Positions 21,836 through 34,190 of a stretch of 64,000 bases of DNA are shown piece by piece (position 1 is the first letter of the stretch; each line of letters begins with the position of its first letter). The stretch covers positions 32,735,648 through 32,799,647 of the forward strand of contig OX328124.1 in the NCBI GenBank assembly GCA_946811695.1. The letters are read 5' to 3'. Origin of the DNA: Gonocerus acuteangulatus. Taxonomy: Eukaryota > Arthropoda > Insecta > Hemiptera > Coreidae. The notes under the pieces were generated by a model. It did not search any database and was not told the DNA's origin. It saw only the letters and a list, made by a program, of their open reading frames with translations. Both the position numbers and the translations under genes were made by a program.

Positions 21836-23053
21836 TGTCTTTTCGCTCATTTCTGGCTTCCCTGATGGTCCGATTTTGATGAAATTTGGTACAAAAATCC
21901 CTCGTCCAATTTGAAAGGTCAAGTTCGTTAACCAGCAAAATCCGCCCACTGGAAGATGGCGTTTACATTTTTGAGTTCATATGCTTGTAAGTACTCGTTT
22001 TTGTAGGCTTCTTGGCCTAGGGAAACCGAAATGAATGAAACTAATAGAATGAAACCTTTTTTAAGGCGATAGCTTTAACCGTTTTCGAGAAAATTGGGAA
22101 CATAGTTGCTGAATAACGTTTTTGGTTTTGGTACATAAATTCATGGGATTCAGTTGAAACATTTTTCGCATGTTCAAATTTTATCAAAACTAATATCTTA
22201 AACTTTTGGTAATCTTTGGAGTTAAGGAAGGGTTAGAATAAAATATTTTATGAACAGACATGAAAAGTTTTGGGAACTTCGTATAATTTAATTAATATCT
22301 CGAACACGGTTGGGAAATTTTCATAAGTGGATAGAAACTATTTGAAAGCTTTCTAAATTCTCTACAAAAAAGACTCTGAAAAAAGTTTTGATTAGGTGAT
22401 GTCAGTCGAAGAAATAAGTGCTTAAAACTTCAAATACGTCTGTTTAGTTCTTATGAACGGGTGTTTGTCGTTCTTTTTGTAATTTTTGTCTCTTTCCCTT
22501 AGTTTTTTATTGATTTTTATTTTTGTAATTTCTTATGTTAAGAAAATGTATTTGTGTGTAAAACAGGATAGGTAAAATGAGACCAATTTTCTATTGCTAG
22601 AAATAATGAAAAGTTTTGGGAACTTCGTATAATTTCTTAATATCTCGAAAACGGTTGAAAATCTTGGGAAGCAAAAGGTTACCATTCGAAAGCTTACTAA
22701 ATGCTCTACAAAAAATGTTCTGACGAAAGTTTTAATTAGGCGATGTCAATCGGAGAAATAAGTGCTTAAAACATTAAAGTAATTGATTTCGTTTATTCGA
22801 ACGGTTTTCTTTGTCGGTTTTTATTCCTTGTTATTTCTTAATTGCTTATAGTTGGATAATGTATTTTACAATAAAACTGGTTAAGTAAAATAACAAAACA
22901 ATTTATTGTTAGAAATATAGATTTCCTAGATTCCAAGACCTTGTAACTAGCGGGACCCTTTCTAGTGTTGACTGACCCTTCCAGGTAAGATCGTAAATCA
23001 AGACCTTTCAAGACTGGTGGAACCAAAATAATAACTGCTTCTAATTTAATCTT

Positions 23054-23098
23054 CAGGCGATTCGCCAAAGTTGCGAAGCCTTATCAATAAATAAATAT
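23054..23098 (+). mobile_element. Very short LINE tail insertion in A5
   Basis: About 45 bp, CAGGCGATTCGCCAAAG then TTGCGAAGCCTTATCAATAA, ending in AATAAATAAAT. It is flanked by TTTAATCTT on both sides (23045-23053 and 23099-23107). The uninterrupted family A sequence has only one copy of that site, so this is an extreme 5'-truncated insertion. Confidence 0.75.
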
Positions 23099-23175
23099 TT
23101 TAATCTTTCCAAATTAGACTAGGGATAAGAACGGAACCGCGCTAAGATGATGCAGTTCCTGCGAGTCGGACTTTT

Positions 23176-23960
23176 TGATGTGTTAAAGTAGTTTATTTAC
23201 AACTCTAAGCTGCAGTGTTCATCTTCTGACTATCTTTGTAGTTGGAAGACGGTAGCCCATTTTAGCACCACCTGTATTAGAAGTGCTTTCTTAAGGCAAT
23301 GGACTATTTGTAGGGTAAAAAACATGCTAATGAAGGTCATAAATACCTATGGAGTCATATTTCAATAATCTGTCATTCTTAACAACAACAACTACCATTT
23401 AACCTTCTTCCTAATTTCAAATAATTTAATAACATTTTGTTATCATTAGAATATGACAATCATATAAGGGATAAGAGACCGAAAGTTGAAGGACGTATCG
23501 AGTGGTGTATACACTGTTTGAATACTAATACAGCCTGGGTGTATTCTTAGGGGGGGTGTATACCCCTTGTTTTATGCAGGCCTGTCGAGTGCTGACGCCA
23601 TCATCTGTTTCTCCGATTCATATATCATATGTATTCAGATCTCAGCTTTTTACACTAAAACTCCTACCATTTCTTACACAGTCTAACAATACTTATACGT
23701 GACGTAGCCTAACTCTTTTTCTAAACATTTCTCTGCTTATTTTTACAAATTTGAGCCTAGGGTTCACTTTTCATATCGAAGACCGAAAAGTATTATGGAA
23801 GCAGGTAGGGATATTGAATATTTTCCAGATATGTTTACATTATTATTAAATTATCTTCTAGAAAAATAAATACTTCTCAATTTATATTTTTTTATAATCT
23901 AATACGTCTAACACACATAAAAAAAAACCCCAAACGTACATTAATTACATTCGTGAGCAA
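23176..23960. other. No feature recognised
   Basis: No gene or window-shared repeat. AATACAGCCTGGGTGTATTC near 23522 is a short imperfect palindrome. Confidence 0.4.
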
Positions 23961-23964
23961 CGTG

Positions 23965-24045
23965 TTTTTTTTTGGGTTTTTTTCCTGGCGTATCTACAAC
24001 TTGGCCATTAGCGCTGGACTATCTACAGGTTGCCACCCACGTTTT
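23965..24045 (-). mobile_element. Truncated SINE tail
   Basis: A poly(T)-rich left part, then GGCGTATCTACAACTTGG, CCATTAGCGCTGGACTATC and ACAGGTTGCCACCC: the shared tail without a promoter head. Confidence 0.65.
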
Positions 24046-24423
24046 GTTTAAGCAACTTTAACATAATGTGTATTTAAATTGATCTATAACAATCAAATAA
24101 ATAAAAAAAGATTAGCTGGTTTAACTGTTTTTAACGACGTGGACATTCGGTCGCTGGGAAAATATTTATATTAAATTTTGGGAGTCGCTACACAAGGGCT
24201 TTTCGCGTTCATTTGTTAAAACAGAAATGAAAAGCATTCATGAAATAACACTGAAATACATGAAAGTTTATTTATTTATTGATTAAGAGCTTCGTTTCGT
24301 AGACAATAAGCACACTGAGGTATGTCTTCCAAGAAACCAGGGAGAAAGTGAAAATTGTATTATTTAAAATTAAAAAATATTAAAAATAAAATGATTAAAA
24401 TAAATTTCAATTTTAAACTATAA
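24046..24423. other. Possible LINE tail in reverse; otherwise empty
   Basis: TTTATTTATTTATTGATTAA followed by GAGCTTCGTTTCGTAG near 24268 looks like the reverse of the AATAAATAAAT tails seen elsewhere. Nothing else recognised. Confidence 0.35.
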
Positions 24424-24990
24424 TAATAAGACATCGACATGAGTACAGCTGTAGACCGACAGGCAAAACTAGCAACGAACCGACCTATACCAGACATAAA
24501 TACAATTACTTCATCCGATTTAAGCAAAACAATACGAACTAACACACTGTATGAATGGGAGAGAGATTGGTCAAAGAGTACATGCAAATTAAAAGAAATT
24601 AAGAACACGACAAGAACTTGGAAAACAGAACAATTTTCTCGTCAGGACGACGTAATTTTATCCAGGCTTCGGATAGGCCACACTCGACTTACCCACTCAT
24701 ACTTACTGGACAGAAAAGAAAGACCAACGTGCAGACAGTGTAACAGAACTCTAACTGTTAAACATATACTGACAGACTGTAGACAAAGCAGCGACTTGAC
24801 AATTCCATACAACTTACACGACTTACTTACTGAAGGTAGCCCGTACATCCATATATATACTCCTTACACACTTAAAAGCAGCACACTTATATTCAAAGGT
24901 ATAACTATATGTAATATTTTATTTTGGTTTTATTTAATAGCAACATCTTGTTCTTTCTCTTTTATTTCTTTATGTTTTATTTTGTTTTAT
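24424..24990 (+). pseudogene. LINE RNase H C-terminal end
   Basis: Open from the ATG at 24439 to the stop near 25000. RNase H proper is mostly missing; STAVDRQAKLATNRP preserves the motif around the last Asp. A linker with YEWERDWSK and DVILSRLRIGHTRLTHSY follows, then a complete CCHC-type knuckle TCRQCNRTLTVKHILTDC and the ending NLHDLLTEGSPYI. The last residues from about 24870 on are hydrophobic and probably read-through into the untranslated tail. It faces the next remnant tail to tail. Confidence 0.75.
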
Positions 24991-25640
24991 TGGACAAACT
25001 GACTAATATTTAACGAACCTTTCTTCTGTCGTCCCAATGAGCTCATCGTTAGAATATGTTTTATTGTCAGTTCAGTATTATAAATTTCACATAATGGTCT
25101 CTCTTGTCTTGTCATAAGGTACTGGTGAGTAAGTCTTGAATGGCCAATCCTAAGTCGAGCCAATACAACCTCCTCCCTTCTATTGGCTCGATAACTGGAT
25201 GGCCAGTCTTTGACCGTATGTTTTATAGTCCGTAATTTGTTGTCCGTAAGTATCGTCCAAGAGTGTTCCCAGTTTTCCAAAATAAATGTCTTCACAGATC
25301 TGTTTATGACTTCATGTGGAATTGGTCCGTTATCCATGTCTGTCTGTTCTGCAGCTATTTTTGCCTGGGTGTCCGCCGGATTTTTTCCTAGTCCTTCATG
25401 ACCAGGTAGCCAGTACAATGTTACATGTTTGTGTAGAGAGTGTATTGTCTTTAATATTTTTTGAGAGTAAAGGATGAGAGGTGTATTTGTCCTGTAGTGC
25501 TTGAAATGAACTCAGTGAATCAGTATAAATAACAACGCCTCGTCTGTCAGAAGTTGGTATGTTCTCCAAGCCAATAAGTATGCCGTAGAGCTCAGCTGTA
25601 AATGTACTGCAGAAATCATTTAGTCTTTTAGTAAAAATAC
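24991..25640 (-). pseudogene. LINE RNase H domain remnant
   Basis: On the minus strand the upstream part reads FTAELYGILIGLENIP (catalytic Glu) and GVVIYTDSLSSFQAL (catalytic Asp). After a frame change near 25420 come YWLPGHEGLGKNPAD (His and Asp motif), TDNKLRTIKHTVKDWP and LARLRIGHSRLTHQY. The knuckle starts PLCEIYNTELTIKHIL: the second Cys is Tyr and the rest is lost. It is cut at the left by unrelated sequence and at the right by the TA array region. Same LINE group as 20616 and 24424. Confidence 0.8.
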
Positions 25641-25744
25641 TAAATACTGAAAGTAATACAGTACAACGAAGACATGTAAATCTGATACTAGAATAATAAT
25701 TATTCTATTAGTAAACGAATAGTAGTTTTTAAATAAAAAATAAA

Positions 25745-25748
<4 letters not shown>

Positions 25749-25804
<56 letters not shown>
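25749..25804. repeat. (TA)n microsatellite
   Basis: Uninterrupted TA dinucleotides between the LINE remnant and a SINE. Confidence 0.95.
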
Positions 25805-25807
<3 letters not shown>

Positions 25808-25828
25808 GATGCATACAAGGAAAAATAT

Positions 25829-26000
25829 ATTTTTTTTTATGGCACACCGACATCTAGGCCATTAGCGCGACATACATGGCGAGCGAGGAGATATCTCAAC
25901 GGGCACTGAAATTAGAAAAATCTCTGGTGTAAGTGGAGCTCGAACCCCCATATCCCGCGTAAAAATACAAGGCGTTACCTACTAGACCTCGGGGATACCT
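25829..26000 (-). mobile_element. tRNA-derived SINE, family alpha, diverged
   Basis: On the minus strand the head CCCCGAGGTCTAGTAGGTAA is close to the family A box, and GGTTCGA in GGGGGTTCGAGCTCCACTT marks the B box. The tail CGCTAATGGCCTAGATGTCG and a short A run follow. A hAT-like MITE inserted at its 5' end. Confidence 0.8.
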
Positions 26001-26002
26001 AG

Positions 26003-26268
26003 CATGGGCGTATATAAGAGGGGGCTGCAGCCCCCTGAAATTTTGATTTGATGGTAAAAACTTGTCGTAAAACCCTTACAAATAAATGAAATAAGATCAC
26101 TTAGTTCATAAAAAATATTTTATTTTACGTGTATTAGCGTTTTAGTTGCCTAAAACTATTCCAAGCTCTAAATTTTTAGTATTGCATACCCCGGAAATGG
26201 TCTCAGCCCCCCCCCCCCCCCGAAATTTTCCCAGCCCCTCCTGAAATTATTTCCTATATACGCCCATG
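26003..26268. mobile_element. hAT-like MITE with 8-bp target duplication
   Basis: Inverted ends CATGGGCGTATATA and TATATACGCCCATG, extended by imperfect pairing across GGGGGCTGCAGCCCCC. Perfect 8-bp duplication ATACCTAG at 25995-26002 and 26269-26276. At 266 bp it is non-coding. The 8-bp duplication favours hAT; the end sequence alone would not decide. Confidence 0.88.
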
Positions 26269-26534
26269 ATACCTAGAAAAATTTGTTAATCACAGAAACG
26301 AAATGCAAGCTGCCACCCAATCCCGTTTATCACCGAAGTTAAAGTCCCTTGACATAAAAATAAAATGCGCGTCGATGCGTCTAATCGCGTCGAAATATCC
26401 ATAAACAAAACGAAATTAAAATGCACTCGTAGTGGCAGTTTTAACCGTATGGCGCGACGTTTGCGGAAGAAAGGGTTTGAGGTCTCTATAAGTCAAAGTC
26501 AACAATAACACTCGAAATGAATGACATTGTATGT

Positions 26535-26632
26535 CATGGGGTTAAACAACGCCGGGCGCCGACAGTACCTGAATGGGTGACCGTCCACGTGCTGTTGGCA
26601 TTACATTGAAAATGATGTAAAAAAAAAAAAAT
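26535..26632 (+). mobile_element. 5S rRNA-derived SINE fragment
   Basis: GGTTAAACAACGCCGGGCGC, CAGTACCTGAATGGGTGACC and GTCCACGTGCTGTTGGCAT follow the 3' half of 5S rRNA. A different short tail and a run of A follow. A separate piece near 26310-26345 (TTTATCACCGAAGTTAAAGT) resembles the middle of 5S and may be part of the same broken copy. Confidence 0.7.
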
Positions 26633-26639
26633 CGAAATG

Positions 26640-27510
26640 CAAGAGTTATTAAGCAATGATGACGTAAACACTATCCTGAGCTACCCCAAGAACGCAGAGC
26701 TGTAAAATTTCGATAACATTAAGAACTGTTGGTATAAAAACCATATATTTCCACTGATTTTAAGTATTATGTCCCATTTTACCATTCGCCTAAAATGTGG
26801 AAACTTTTTCTATTAATATTAGCTATGTTGGTTTCATAGATTGACACAGTTAAGAAGATACTGGACTTTGTTTAATTACCTAGAGAGCGTTACATAAAAT
26901 AAATCAACTGTTTCTTCGATTAGATATTTAGTGCCGTCTATGTTGTTTTCATGAAAGCTCAAATAATGTGTTCTCTTCCATCCATGTTCGTTTGTTGATT
27001 AACTTGTTAAACAAATATCAAATATTATTAGTAATAATGTCTCTTTCATATATATGTATAGTTTAAATGTGTTGAGATATAATTTAATAATGATTTGGGT
27101 TTATGTATCTAAAAAATATATATATTATCCTCAAAAGGCCAGGTGCTTGTTATTAAAGTAATTAATCGTAGTTTATTTCTGTTCGAGTCTAAATATCCAT
27201 TCTGCTTGTTGGTGGTGGAATATAGTTGTACAAGATATTCCATTTCGATATTAAAAGTAATATTTTAAATTGTTCCAGGATAATCTATGCTTTTTACTTT
27301 TATTACTATCTTGCGGGCAACGACAAAAAGTAAACAACACAGTAATTTTTAAGAGGAAAACTACACCCATTTTACAAATTTCTTTCATTATCCCCAGCCC
27401 TATCTAATGAATCTGTCACCATGGGGCTGCCTCTTGTAATTGAAAAAAATATAGCTCATGTAAGAACATCAAGCAACTTGAATATTAAATTTTCTATTAA
27501 AAATATCCAC
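26640..27510. other. No feature recognised
   Basis: AT-rich, without a coding frame or shared repeat. Confidence 0.45.
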
Positions 27511-27690
27511 GGGGTCTCCCGTGGTCTAGTGGCTAGCGTCTTAGATTAATAAGCGGGAGATAGTGGGTTCGATCCCCACCGGCGGCAGGAATTTTCTCAT
27601 CCCACGGCTCGTCGGGAAAATTCCTCCCTGCACCCTGGATGTCGCCGCTAATGGCCTAGTTGTCGAAGCGCCATAAAAAAAACAAAACAC
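27511..27690 (+). mobile_element. tRNA-derived SINE, family alpha
   Basis: Head GGGGTCTCCCGTGGTCTAGT with the A box TGGTCTAGTGG and the B box GGTTCGATCCCC. The body has a duplicated AAAATTCCTC/AATTTTCTCATC motif, then CGCCGCTAATGGCCTAG and AGCGCCATAAAAAAAAC. No clean target duplication was found. A minus-strand 75-codon frame across it is a shadow. Confidence 0.88.
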
Positions 27691-28371
27691 TATTCTATTA
27701 ACCCGAAAGAAATCTGCACCCTCTTTAATAATATCACATATGAAGACACGTTCCATTTTATTTTGCATTGTCCTATTTACTCCCCCATTAGACTCCAGTT
27801 TATCAACCAGCCTACTGATAATTAGGAATTACTTGAAGTCTTGATTATGCCTCAAAAATTAAATACATACATGTCTATAATTATATAAAAAAGTCCGTCA
27901 CGCAGGAGCTGCATAACTAAGCACTTTCCTCAGAATTTGGGTAGTGTAGATTGCTTTCCAGAACAATTTGCTTAAAATATCCTACATAAATAAAATAAAA
28001 ACATGAATAGTTCTCTTTTAAATTTGTAATGAGTAACTGATCAATTAATAATTTGCTTCCAGAGCTATGTTTACACATGGTACCTATTACACTACGTAAT
28101 AAATACAAAAAACCTCATATTATCGTATTTTGATCTAACGCAGGAACAGGATACAGTCACTCTAGTGGTAGAAAGCGCTCCTTGCGGCGGCTTTGTGAAC
28201 CTACGTCTGACGGGCTTTTCTATTGAAATATATTACAAATTAAACCCCCGCTTTCCGATTGACCGATTCAGCTCATTTTTACAACACTTCTTTCTCATGA
28301 GTTACCCACGACGTATACCGCGTTTCTTTACAATACAGCAGAAATTACGACCGGTATGTGTATATTAGGAA

Positions 28372-28830
28372 TTTGGGTCCGGAGTAAACCCCTCCCCTTC
28401 TAATGAACCGATTTAGTTTATTTTTACAACACATATTTACCTGTAGATTACCACTACGAATACCGAGTTTCGTCGAAATATACCAAAAATCACGGCTGGT
28501 AGTGGCGAATTGGTATTGTGGGTCCGGAGTAAACCCCCCCTCCTAATGAACCGATTTAGTTTATTTTTACAACAGTTATTTACCTGTGGATTACCACTAA
28601 GAATACCGAGTTTCATCGAAATATACCAAAAATCACGGCTGGTAGTGGCGAATTGGTATCGTGGGTCCGCAGTAAACCCCCCCTTCTAATGAACCGATTT
28701 AGTTCATTTTTATATCTCACTTTTCTCTCTATATTACCACTACGAATACCAAGTTTCGTTGAAATATAACAAATATTACGGCTGACATAGTCAAATTAGT
28801 GTTTTGGGTTCGGGGTAAACCCCCCTTCCG
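28372..28830 (+). repeat. About 143-bp tandem repeat inside B1
   Basis: Units contain GGGTCCGGAGTAAACCCC, AATGAACCGATTTAGTT, ATTACCACTACGAATACCGA, GTTTCGTCGAAATATACC and TCACGGCTGGTAGTGGCG. There are about three units; the last is more diverged. The copy at 37284-38690 has about four. Confidence 0.88.
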
Positions 28831-28941
28831 GTGGACCGACTTTGGTGGTTAACGAACTCGTTCAATCGTTTGCTAATTGAATGCTATATACCAAGTTTCG
28901 TGACAAAAAAACAAAAACTCTGGCCGCTATCGTGTTAACAG

Positions 28942-29062
<121 letters not shown>

Positions 29063-29196
29063 TATATATAAATTTTAACGGGGGTCATTTTCGGTGTCTA
29101 CTAGGTAGGATCGATAAAGATTTGAAGAAATTTTTCAAAAATTCCGTCATGAGTCCAACCTCAATAGCTACTTTCCTTCGGAGGAAAGTGCTAAAA

Positions 29197-30689
29197 CTCA
29201 CTCAAATTGAGAGCGTCATTCCTTTTTGATTGATATACAGTTAATAATGATAATAATTTTATTACACATTGAGTGAATGTATGTAAACATTGTATAAATT
29301 TAATGCTTAAGAAATGTATTTTTTTTTTTTAGTTAAACTTTATTATTTCTTATCGTATTATTATTCAATTATGTAAATGGAATATATATTTATCTGTTAT
29401 ATAAATGTCGAGCTCGTGTCTCCTATTGAATGAAACTCATGAACGATGGCGTGGAAGTAAGCAATTTAAGGAGGATATCTCTGTTTTTATAATTTCTCTA
29501 TATAATAATTCATCTGTCTCTTTGTCATGCCTTACTCAACGTACAGGAATTAGGGAAATTAGCATGGAATCCTAATAATGAACATAATTTCATGATTTAT
29601 GTCCACATAGTCCTTAATAATATTCTTATTATATTTTCATTTTTATTAGATATAATATTAAATTGGTTAAACTAACTAAAAACTATAATTTATGAATATA
29701 TTATAAACATAGGACTTAAAAAACATCATTTAAGGCCAACTCCTTGCAATGGGGAAACCTGTTATGCAATAAATTAATACAGTAATTTTTAATATGATTG
29801 AACATATATATTTTTTTTTTTTTTTTTTTTAATTTCCTGTAAAATACGTTGCAGGAGAGTTTCACATGATTCCTGGTCAGGCGCATTTTGGGGAGAAACA
29901 ATTAGCTTATTTCGGGGAGAAACAACATCGCTGAATGAAAAACCCAGCCCTAAAATAAGGTTAAACACCTATGATGTTTTAATAGGAAAGACTATTTATT
30001 TCACAATAAAAAATGAACTGTCTCTGTATTTCCAGTATACACTCCTCTTTGTATAGACAAGGAAATGGAACATTCGAATCAAACAGCTGAAAATTTTAAA
30101 GCAGAATCCACGCGTTTTGAGGAAGAACTATTGCTTGAAGAATATTTTTTTTCAAAACATTTTTTAAGCAAAAGTTGTGTATTTTAAAACATGAATTCGA
30201 ATATGTGAAAGACATATTCATTATCTTTTTGAAAATAAAAATTCTCAATGTGAGTAGTCACCTTCTGGTGAAAAACGGGAGTTCATTTTACCTTCAATCT
30301 TAGTATACACCCTTCAAGTTCTGTAAAGTGATTTACAACATTGCCGTCCCAACGTCCTTCTTACCTCAGCACAATTTCACTATAATTTAGTCGTAGTGAC
30401 TTTGAGAAAATATTTCGGAATATCTTCTTAAATTGTTTACATTAGAAGACCAACAGGTAGAAGAATGGTCCATTTAATAAGTATTATAGAAAACTCTTTT
30501 TAATCCTCGTTAATGAAGAAGGGAAGAAAAAAGAAAAAAAAAAACCGACTTGCTGATGTATTGAAGCGAAGCAAATCTTTCATTCATTTTAATAGGAAAG
30601 AGAACGTCAGAAGGGGTAGATAGGAGGGGGGCTGAAATTTAAAATTCAGATGGGCATTTGCGCCAGGCGGTCAGGTCCTACCTACGTAC
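29197..30689. other. No feature recognised
   Basis: AT-rich. A poly(T) run lies at about 29811-29830 and a small repeat GGGGAGAAACAA occurs twice near 29890-29920. No coding frame with motifs. Confidence 0.45.
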
Positions 30690-31345
30690 ATCCCTCATCT
30701 TTAGTCCGTCTCATCTTAAACAGACGAAACGCGCTTACCGCATTAAAAACACAGTAAAAACAAAGATCTAGCAAAGTTGCGCCATCTTGGCGTGTTTCCA
30801 TTAATGCTTATATTTGGTGATTTGAACAGACATGGCGTGTTTCTATTAATGCTTATATTTGGTGATTTGAACAGATACAGTTTCAATTCAATTTCAGGGC
30901 CGAGACTGCACAGTTTGGCCTCAAGGTTTGGACTGAACGGGTCTATCATACACAAGATAAGTTAATAAACCTCAAGGCAGGGACTGCACAGTCTAGTTAT
31001 AGTAGATTCACTGTATGTGAAGCAAATATCCTCTTGTCCACACATATTAGGTCTGGCCTGCACAGTCCCGGTCTCATTTGATTGTTCAGTTAATCTATTG
31101 GTTTTTTTTTTCATTCTACTTCGATCGACTGTCAGTTCAGCCCTGGCCTTAAGGCTCATACATGGTGAGGAATTTCTCAATATTTAGACTGTGCAGTCCA
31201 ACATTTTTATTACTAAACATTTTTTATGACTAACGTGCCCTGTTTCCATTCCACTTATCCATGGAATACAACAATGGCAGACTGTCTACTCGCTATCACG
31301 AACCCGCAGAGCTATCATTATGCTGAACTAACGCCCGTGATGCAA
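30690..31345 (+). repeat. Dispersed repeat C, intact copy
   Basis: Marked by four GACTGCACAGT-type words in both orientations, GATAAGTTAATAAACCT, GTTATAGTAGA, ATCTATTGG followed by a T run, CATTCTAC, and CACGAACCCGCA near the right end. A 50-bp segment with TATTTGGTGATTTGAACAGA is duplicated in tandem at 30787-30880. A second copy is split across 34281-37262. Family unknown; no coding frame. Confidence 0.7.
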
Positions 31346-33522
31346 AAAAAAAAAAAAAATAATAATAATAATAAAAAAAAATATATAAAAACAACAATTC
31401 TTTCGGTTGATAATAGCACCCGAAGGAATTCGTCTCAGGAAACTGCGAAGAACACACCCCAATAATAATAATAAAAATGTTTTAATGTAGTTTCACTCGA
31501 AGAAGGTAGCCCATTCTTATAACCATCACTACACTTAATAAAACTCTCCAACATGCACTTAAAACTTCAAATATAAAAGCTCACTATAGAAATTATTAAA
31601 TTTATTAAGTAAACATATTTTATATGTTAAAAGCGTTGATTGTTATTTAAGAAATTGAAATCCTAGAATGGGTTTTTACTTTGCCCTAATATAGTTCTTA
31701 TTTCTTTAACATAGTCATTAACACAAACCAAAGCAGGCTAAAGCGGCACAGATGGCACAAGGCCATAATATAATTATCCTCAGTCTTAGCAGCAGAGTAA
31801 GATGGATGGTAGATGTAAGTACGGGAGAGGGGGTGTTGGAGCAACAGGTTGTACCTACTAGTCAATACAGCTACACAGACTAATTCCTGCTCAGTTCGGT
31901 TACACATTATTTACTCGGCTGACCTCGAAATCCGCATTCATTTCGGAGGTGGTCGAATTGTCTTATATTACAATAAACACTTTTGACGTCTACCGGTCTG
32001 AGGAAGGGCCTTTAAACTTGTATATATTCTAACGGATCGCTGTGAGTGCGTGGAAGAGGCACGGGAAAAATTACTATTGGGGCCTTTGTTTGGGGTAGAG
32101 GAATACTATTGGGGTAGAGGAAGGATTGCATCAATAAAAATTTTATTCCCATAACATTTGGACTTTCCTTATATTTTCTTAAATATCTCGAAATATCTTG
32201 GTACATGGAATACAGGTATGTTAGATAAAAAGGCTAAGTATTTCCTTTAACGCTCCATAATTTCTTTAAGCCGGAGAAAACTATGCTTAAAGTTCCTGAT
32301 GTGCTGGTTTCGTTCCATATATGGAGAATAACAACTTTTCGCATATTACAGGAGGGATAAATGGAAACACGACAAAATCAAGAAGTTTCTGTGAGTTAGA
32401 CTCTATCTTTTGTCAAATTTGTACCGTTGCTTTTTCCGAACCTATGAGTTATCAAACGTTGAAATTGAATCATCGGATGAATGTTATAAGAATATGTATT
32501 TCCTTCCGAAAAGCGGAAGTTTTTAAATAGTTTGACTACTACTAAAGACAGTTCATTTCCTTACGAAAAACAGAGCTCTTAAGGAAATTACAAACCCATG
32601 AGAGCCCGGGACTTAGAGAAGTTGAAGTCCAAGGAGGTGGAACACTACTTGCCATATTACTTAATTACTAAGCTAAGTAAAGGAGCTAAGTCCTTTGTGT
32701 TCTAAGGAACATACTCCTAGTCTCTTAACAAGTCCTTGGTGACTTTTCATTACTTCGCTCTACGCTTCTTCAACAGGCAACGCTCTACTTTCTATTCCTT
32801 TTAACGGCTTTTCTTTATGATGGCATTTGAAAATCTTCCAAAATACAATCCTTTTGAAGAAAATTAAGCTATATAAAATGAATATTTATTTCTTTTAAGT
32901 GTATAAAAACATAATTAGGACGTACATATTTAATAATTATCTTAGCATAAATATTTAAGAAGGGAAATATTGTTGAAAAAGTTGTCGGGACTAACAGGCC
33001 AAACCCTGATTTCGTTCTCCTGGTATTTTGTGAGAGACCATATTTGGCTTTCATAGTTAATGACAGGAAAGATGCAAGTTTCCTTGATTTTTATTTTCAA
33101 TTGCGTTTCTATATTAGCTTTCAGAGTGTGACTTAATTATATTTTCTCCAGCTCTGCGATATTCTTCTTTGAATATCGTTATATATTTCTTTGTTGGTTC
33201 TGTCAGTAAATGAAATTCGTTGTCCCAGGTTACTAGGGTCATTTGATATTTTATGGAATTCTTGTTAATGTCTACCTAATTTCTTCTCTATTAATTATTC
33301 CCTTAATCATTACCAAACTGTTATTAAATAGCAATGTTCCATTGTACAACAGGTGTTTGTTCAATATGAAAGTTTTAAATTGATGTGGTTTTTATCTTCA
33401 ATTATTCAGGAAATGTATCAATAAATGTAAGTTGAACGTGAGGGTGGGGAAGAATCAATGGATTCATGATTCTTAAAGTAGGAGTTGTTCCCCAAAATTG
33501 TTTAAAACGTTAAGTTATACTT
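31346..33522. other. No gene; A-rich simple sequence at left
   Basis: An A/T-rich tract with AATAATAATAAT lies at about 31345-31395. Short open frames (up to 69 codons) lack motifs. GGGGTAGAGGAA occurs twice near 32091-32122. Nothing else recognised. Confidence 0.4.
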
Positions 33523-33556
33523 GCGACATTTCGAAACTGTTCAGGTTCATCATCAG
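33523..33556 (-). ncRNA. Hammerhead-like core, weak
   Basis: Minus strand: CTGATGA, then stem II candidate GAACCT-gaac-AGTTTC (five of six pairs), then GAAA and TGTCGC. This is the order of the conserved hammerhead ribozyme core. The strand that would complete stem III and carry the cleavage site was not found nearby, and the last core base is T in place of the usual C. Probably a decayed copy from a Penelope-like or related retroelement (inference). Confidence 0.35.
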
Positions 33557-34190
33557 GCATCTTAAATTAGATCATGTTAAAGCCTATTATAATTTTGATA
33601 ATTTCATGTTAAGGGCCATAAGTTTGATAGTAAAACGTTAAGTTTGAGTATGAATCTCATAATGGATTGACTAAACAAGTCAGATTCACACTAAGTGGAC
33701 CTCAAAAACCCTATTACACCAAAAAAATATATTTTTTTCTGAACTAAGTGACCTTATTTAATTTATTTTTAAGGTTTTTATGATACATTTTTACGGATTA
33801 AATCAAAATTCCGGAGAGGGGCTGCAGCCCCTTTAACCCCCCCCACCTATCTAAGGCTATAGACCTATCCAAGGAAAGAGGAGAAATAAGCCTGTCCAAG
33901 TTGAAGATTCTCCTGCTTCCTCTTGGATTGGAGGAAGGAATCTTAAAAATATCGCCTTAATATCCTGCCTCCCGCCCACCGATCCGATATCCTCACTAGT
34001 CCTTATAGGAAGATACTGCCTCGAGGATCCGAATAGGAAACTATCACCAAACACTCATAAATCCAAATCACCCCCTGATTTATTCACTTTATTTATAGCT
34101 TATGTGTCTAATTCCTTTTAATAATATCATACCAGGTTATTTCCCCATACCCAAGCAATTTATGGATTCTCTTCTTCGAATCTTAAAAAA
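33557..34190. other. No gene; G/C-rich short palindrome
   Basis: AGGGGCTGCAGCCCCT near 33816 is a perfect 16-bp palindrome like the one inside the MITE at 26003-26268, so a fragment of that MITE family may be present. No coding frame. Confidence 0.35.

Larger units (their letters stand above)
21532..23175 (-). mobile_element. Family A element, long chimeric copy (A5)
   Basis: On the minus strand the head AAAAAGTCCGACTCGCAGGA ends at 23175 and the 3' terminus (hairpin, then CCGCGCTAAAAA) is at 21532. The TA-rich array lies at 21670-21835. The interior contains a partial duplication: GAAAAGTTTTGGGAACTTCG occurs at about 22260 and 22609, followed each time by similar sequence, so two subfamily interiors have been joined. 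No coding frame. Confidence 0.85.

Noticed and set aside
27917..28108. 63-codon frame conserved in both complete family B copies (also 38470-38661)
   Set aside because: Same length in both copies, but roughly nine of the few nucleotide differences change the amino acid, as expected without protein selection. The third copy at the window start does not keep it.
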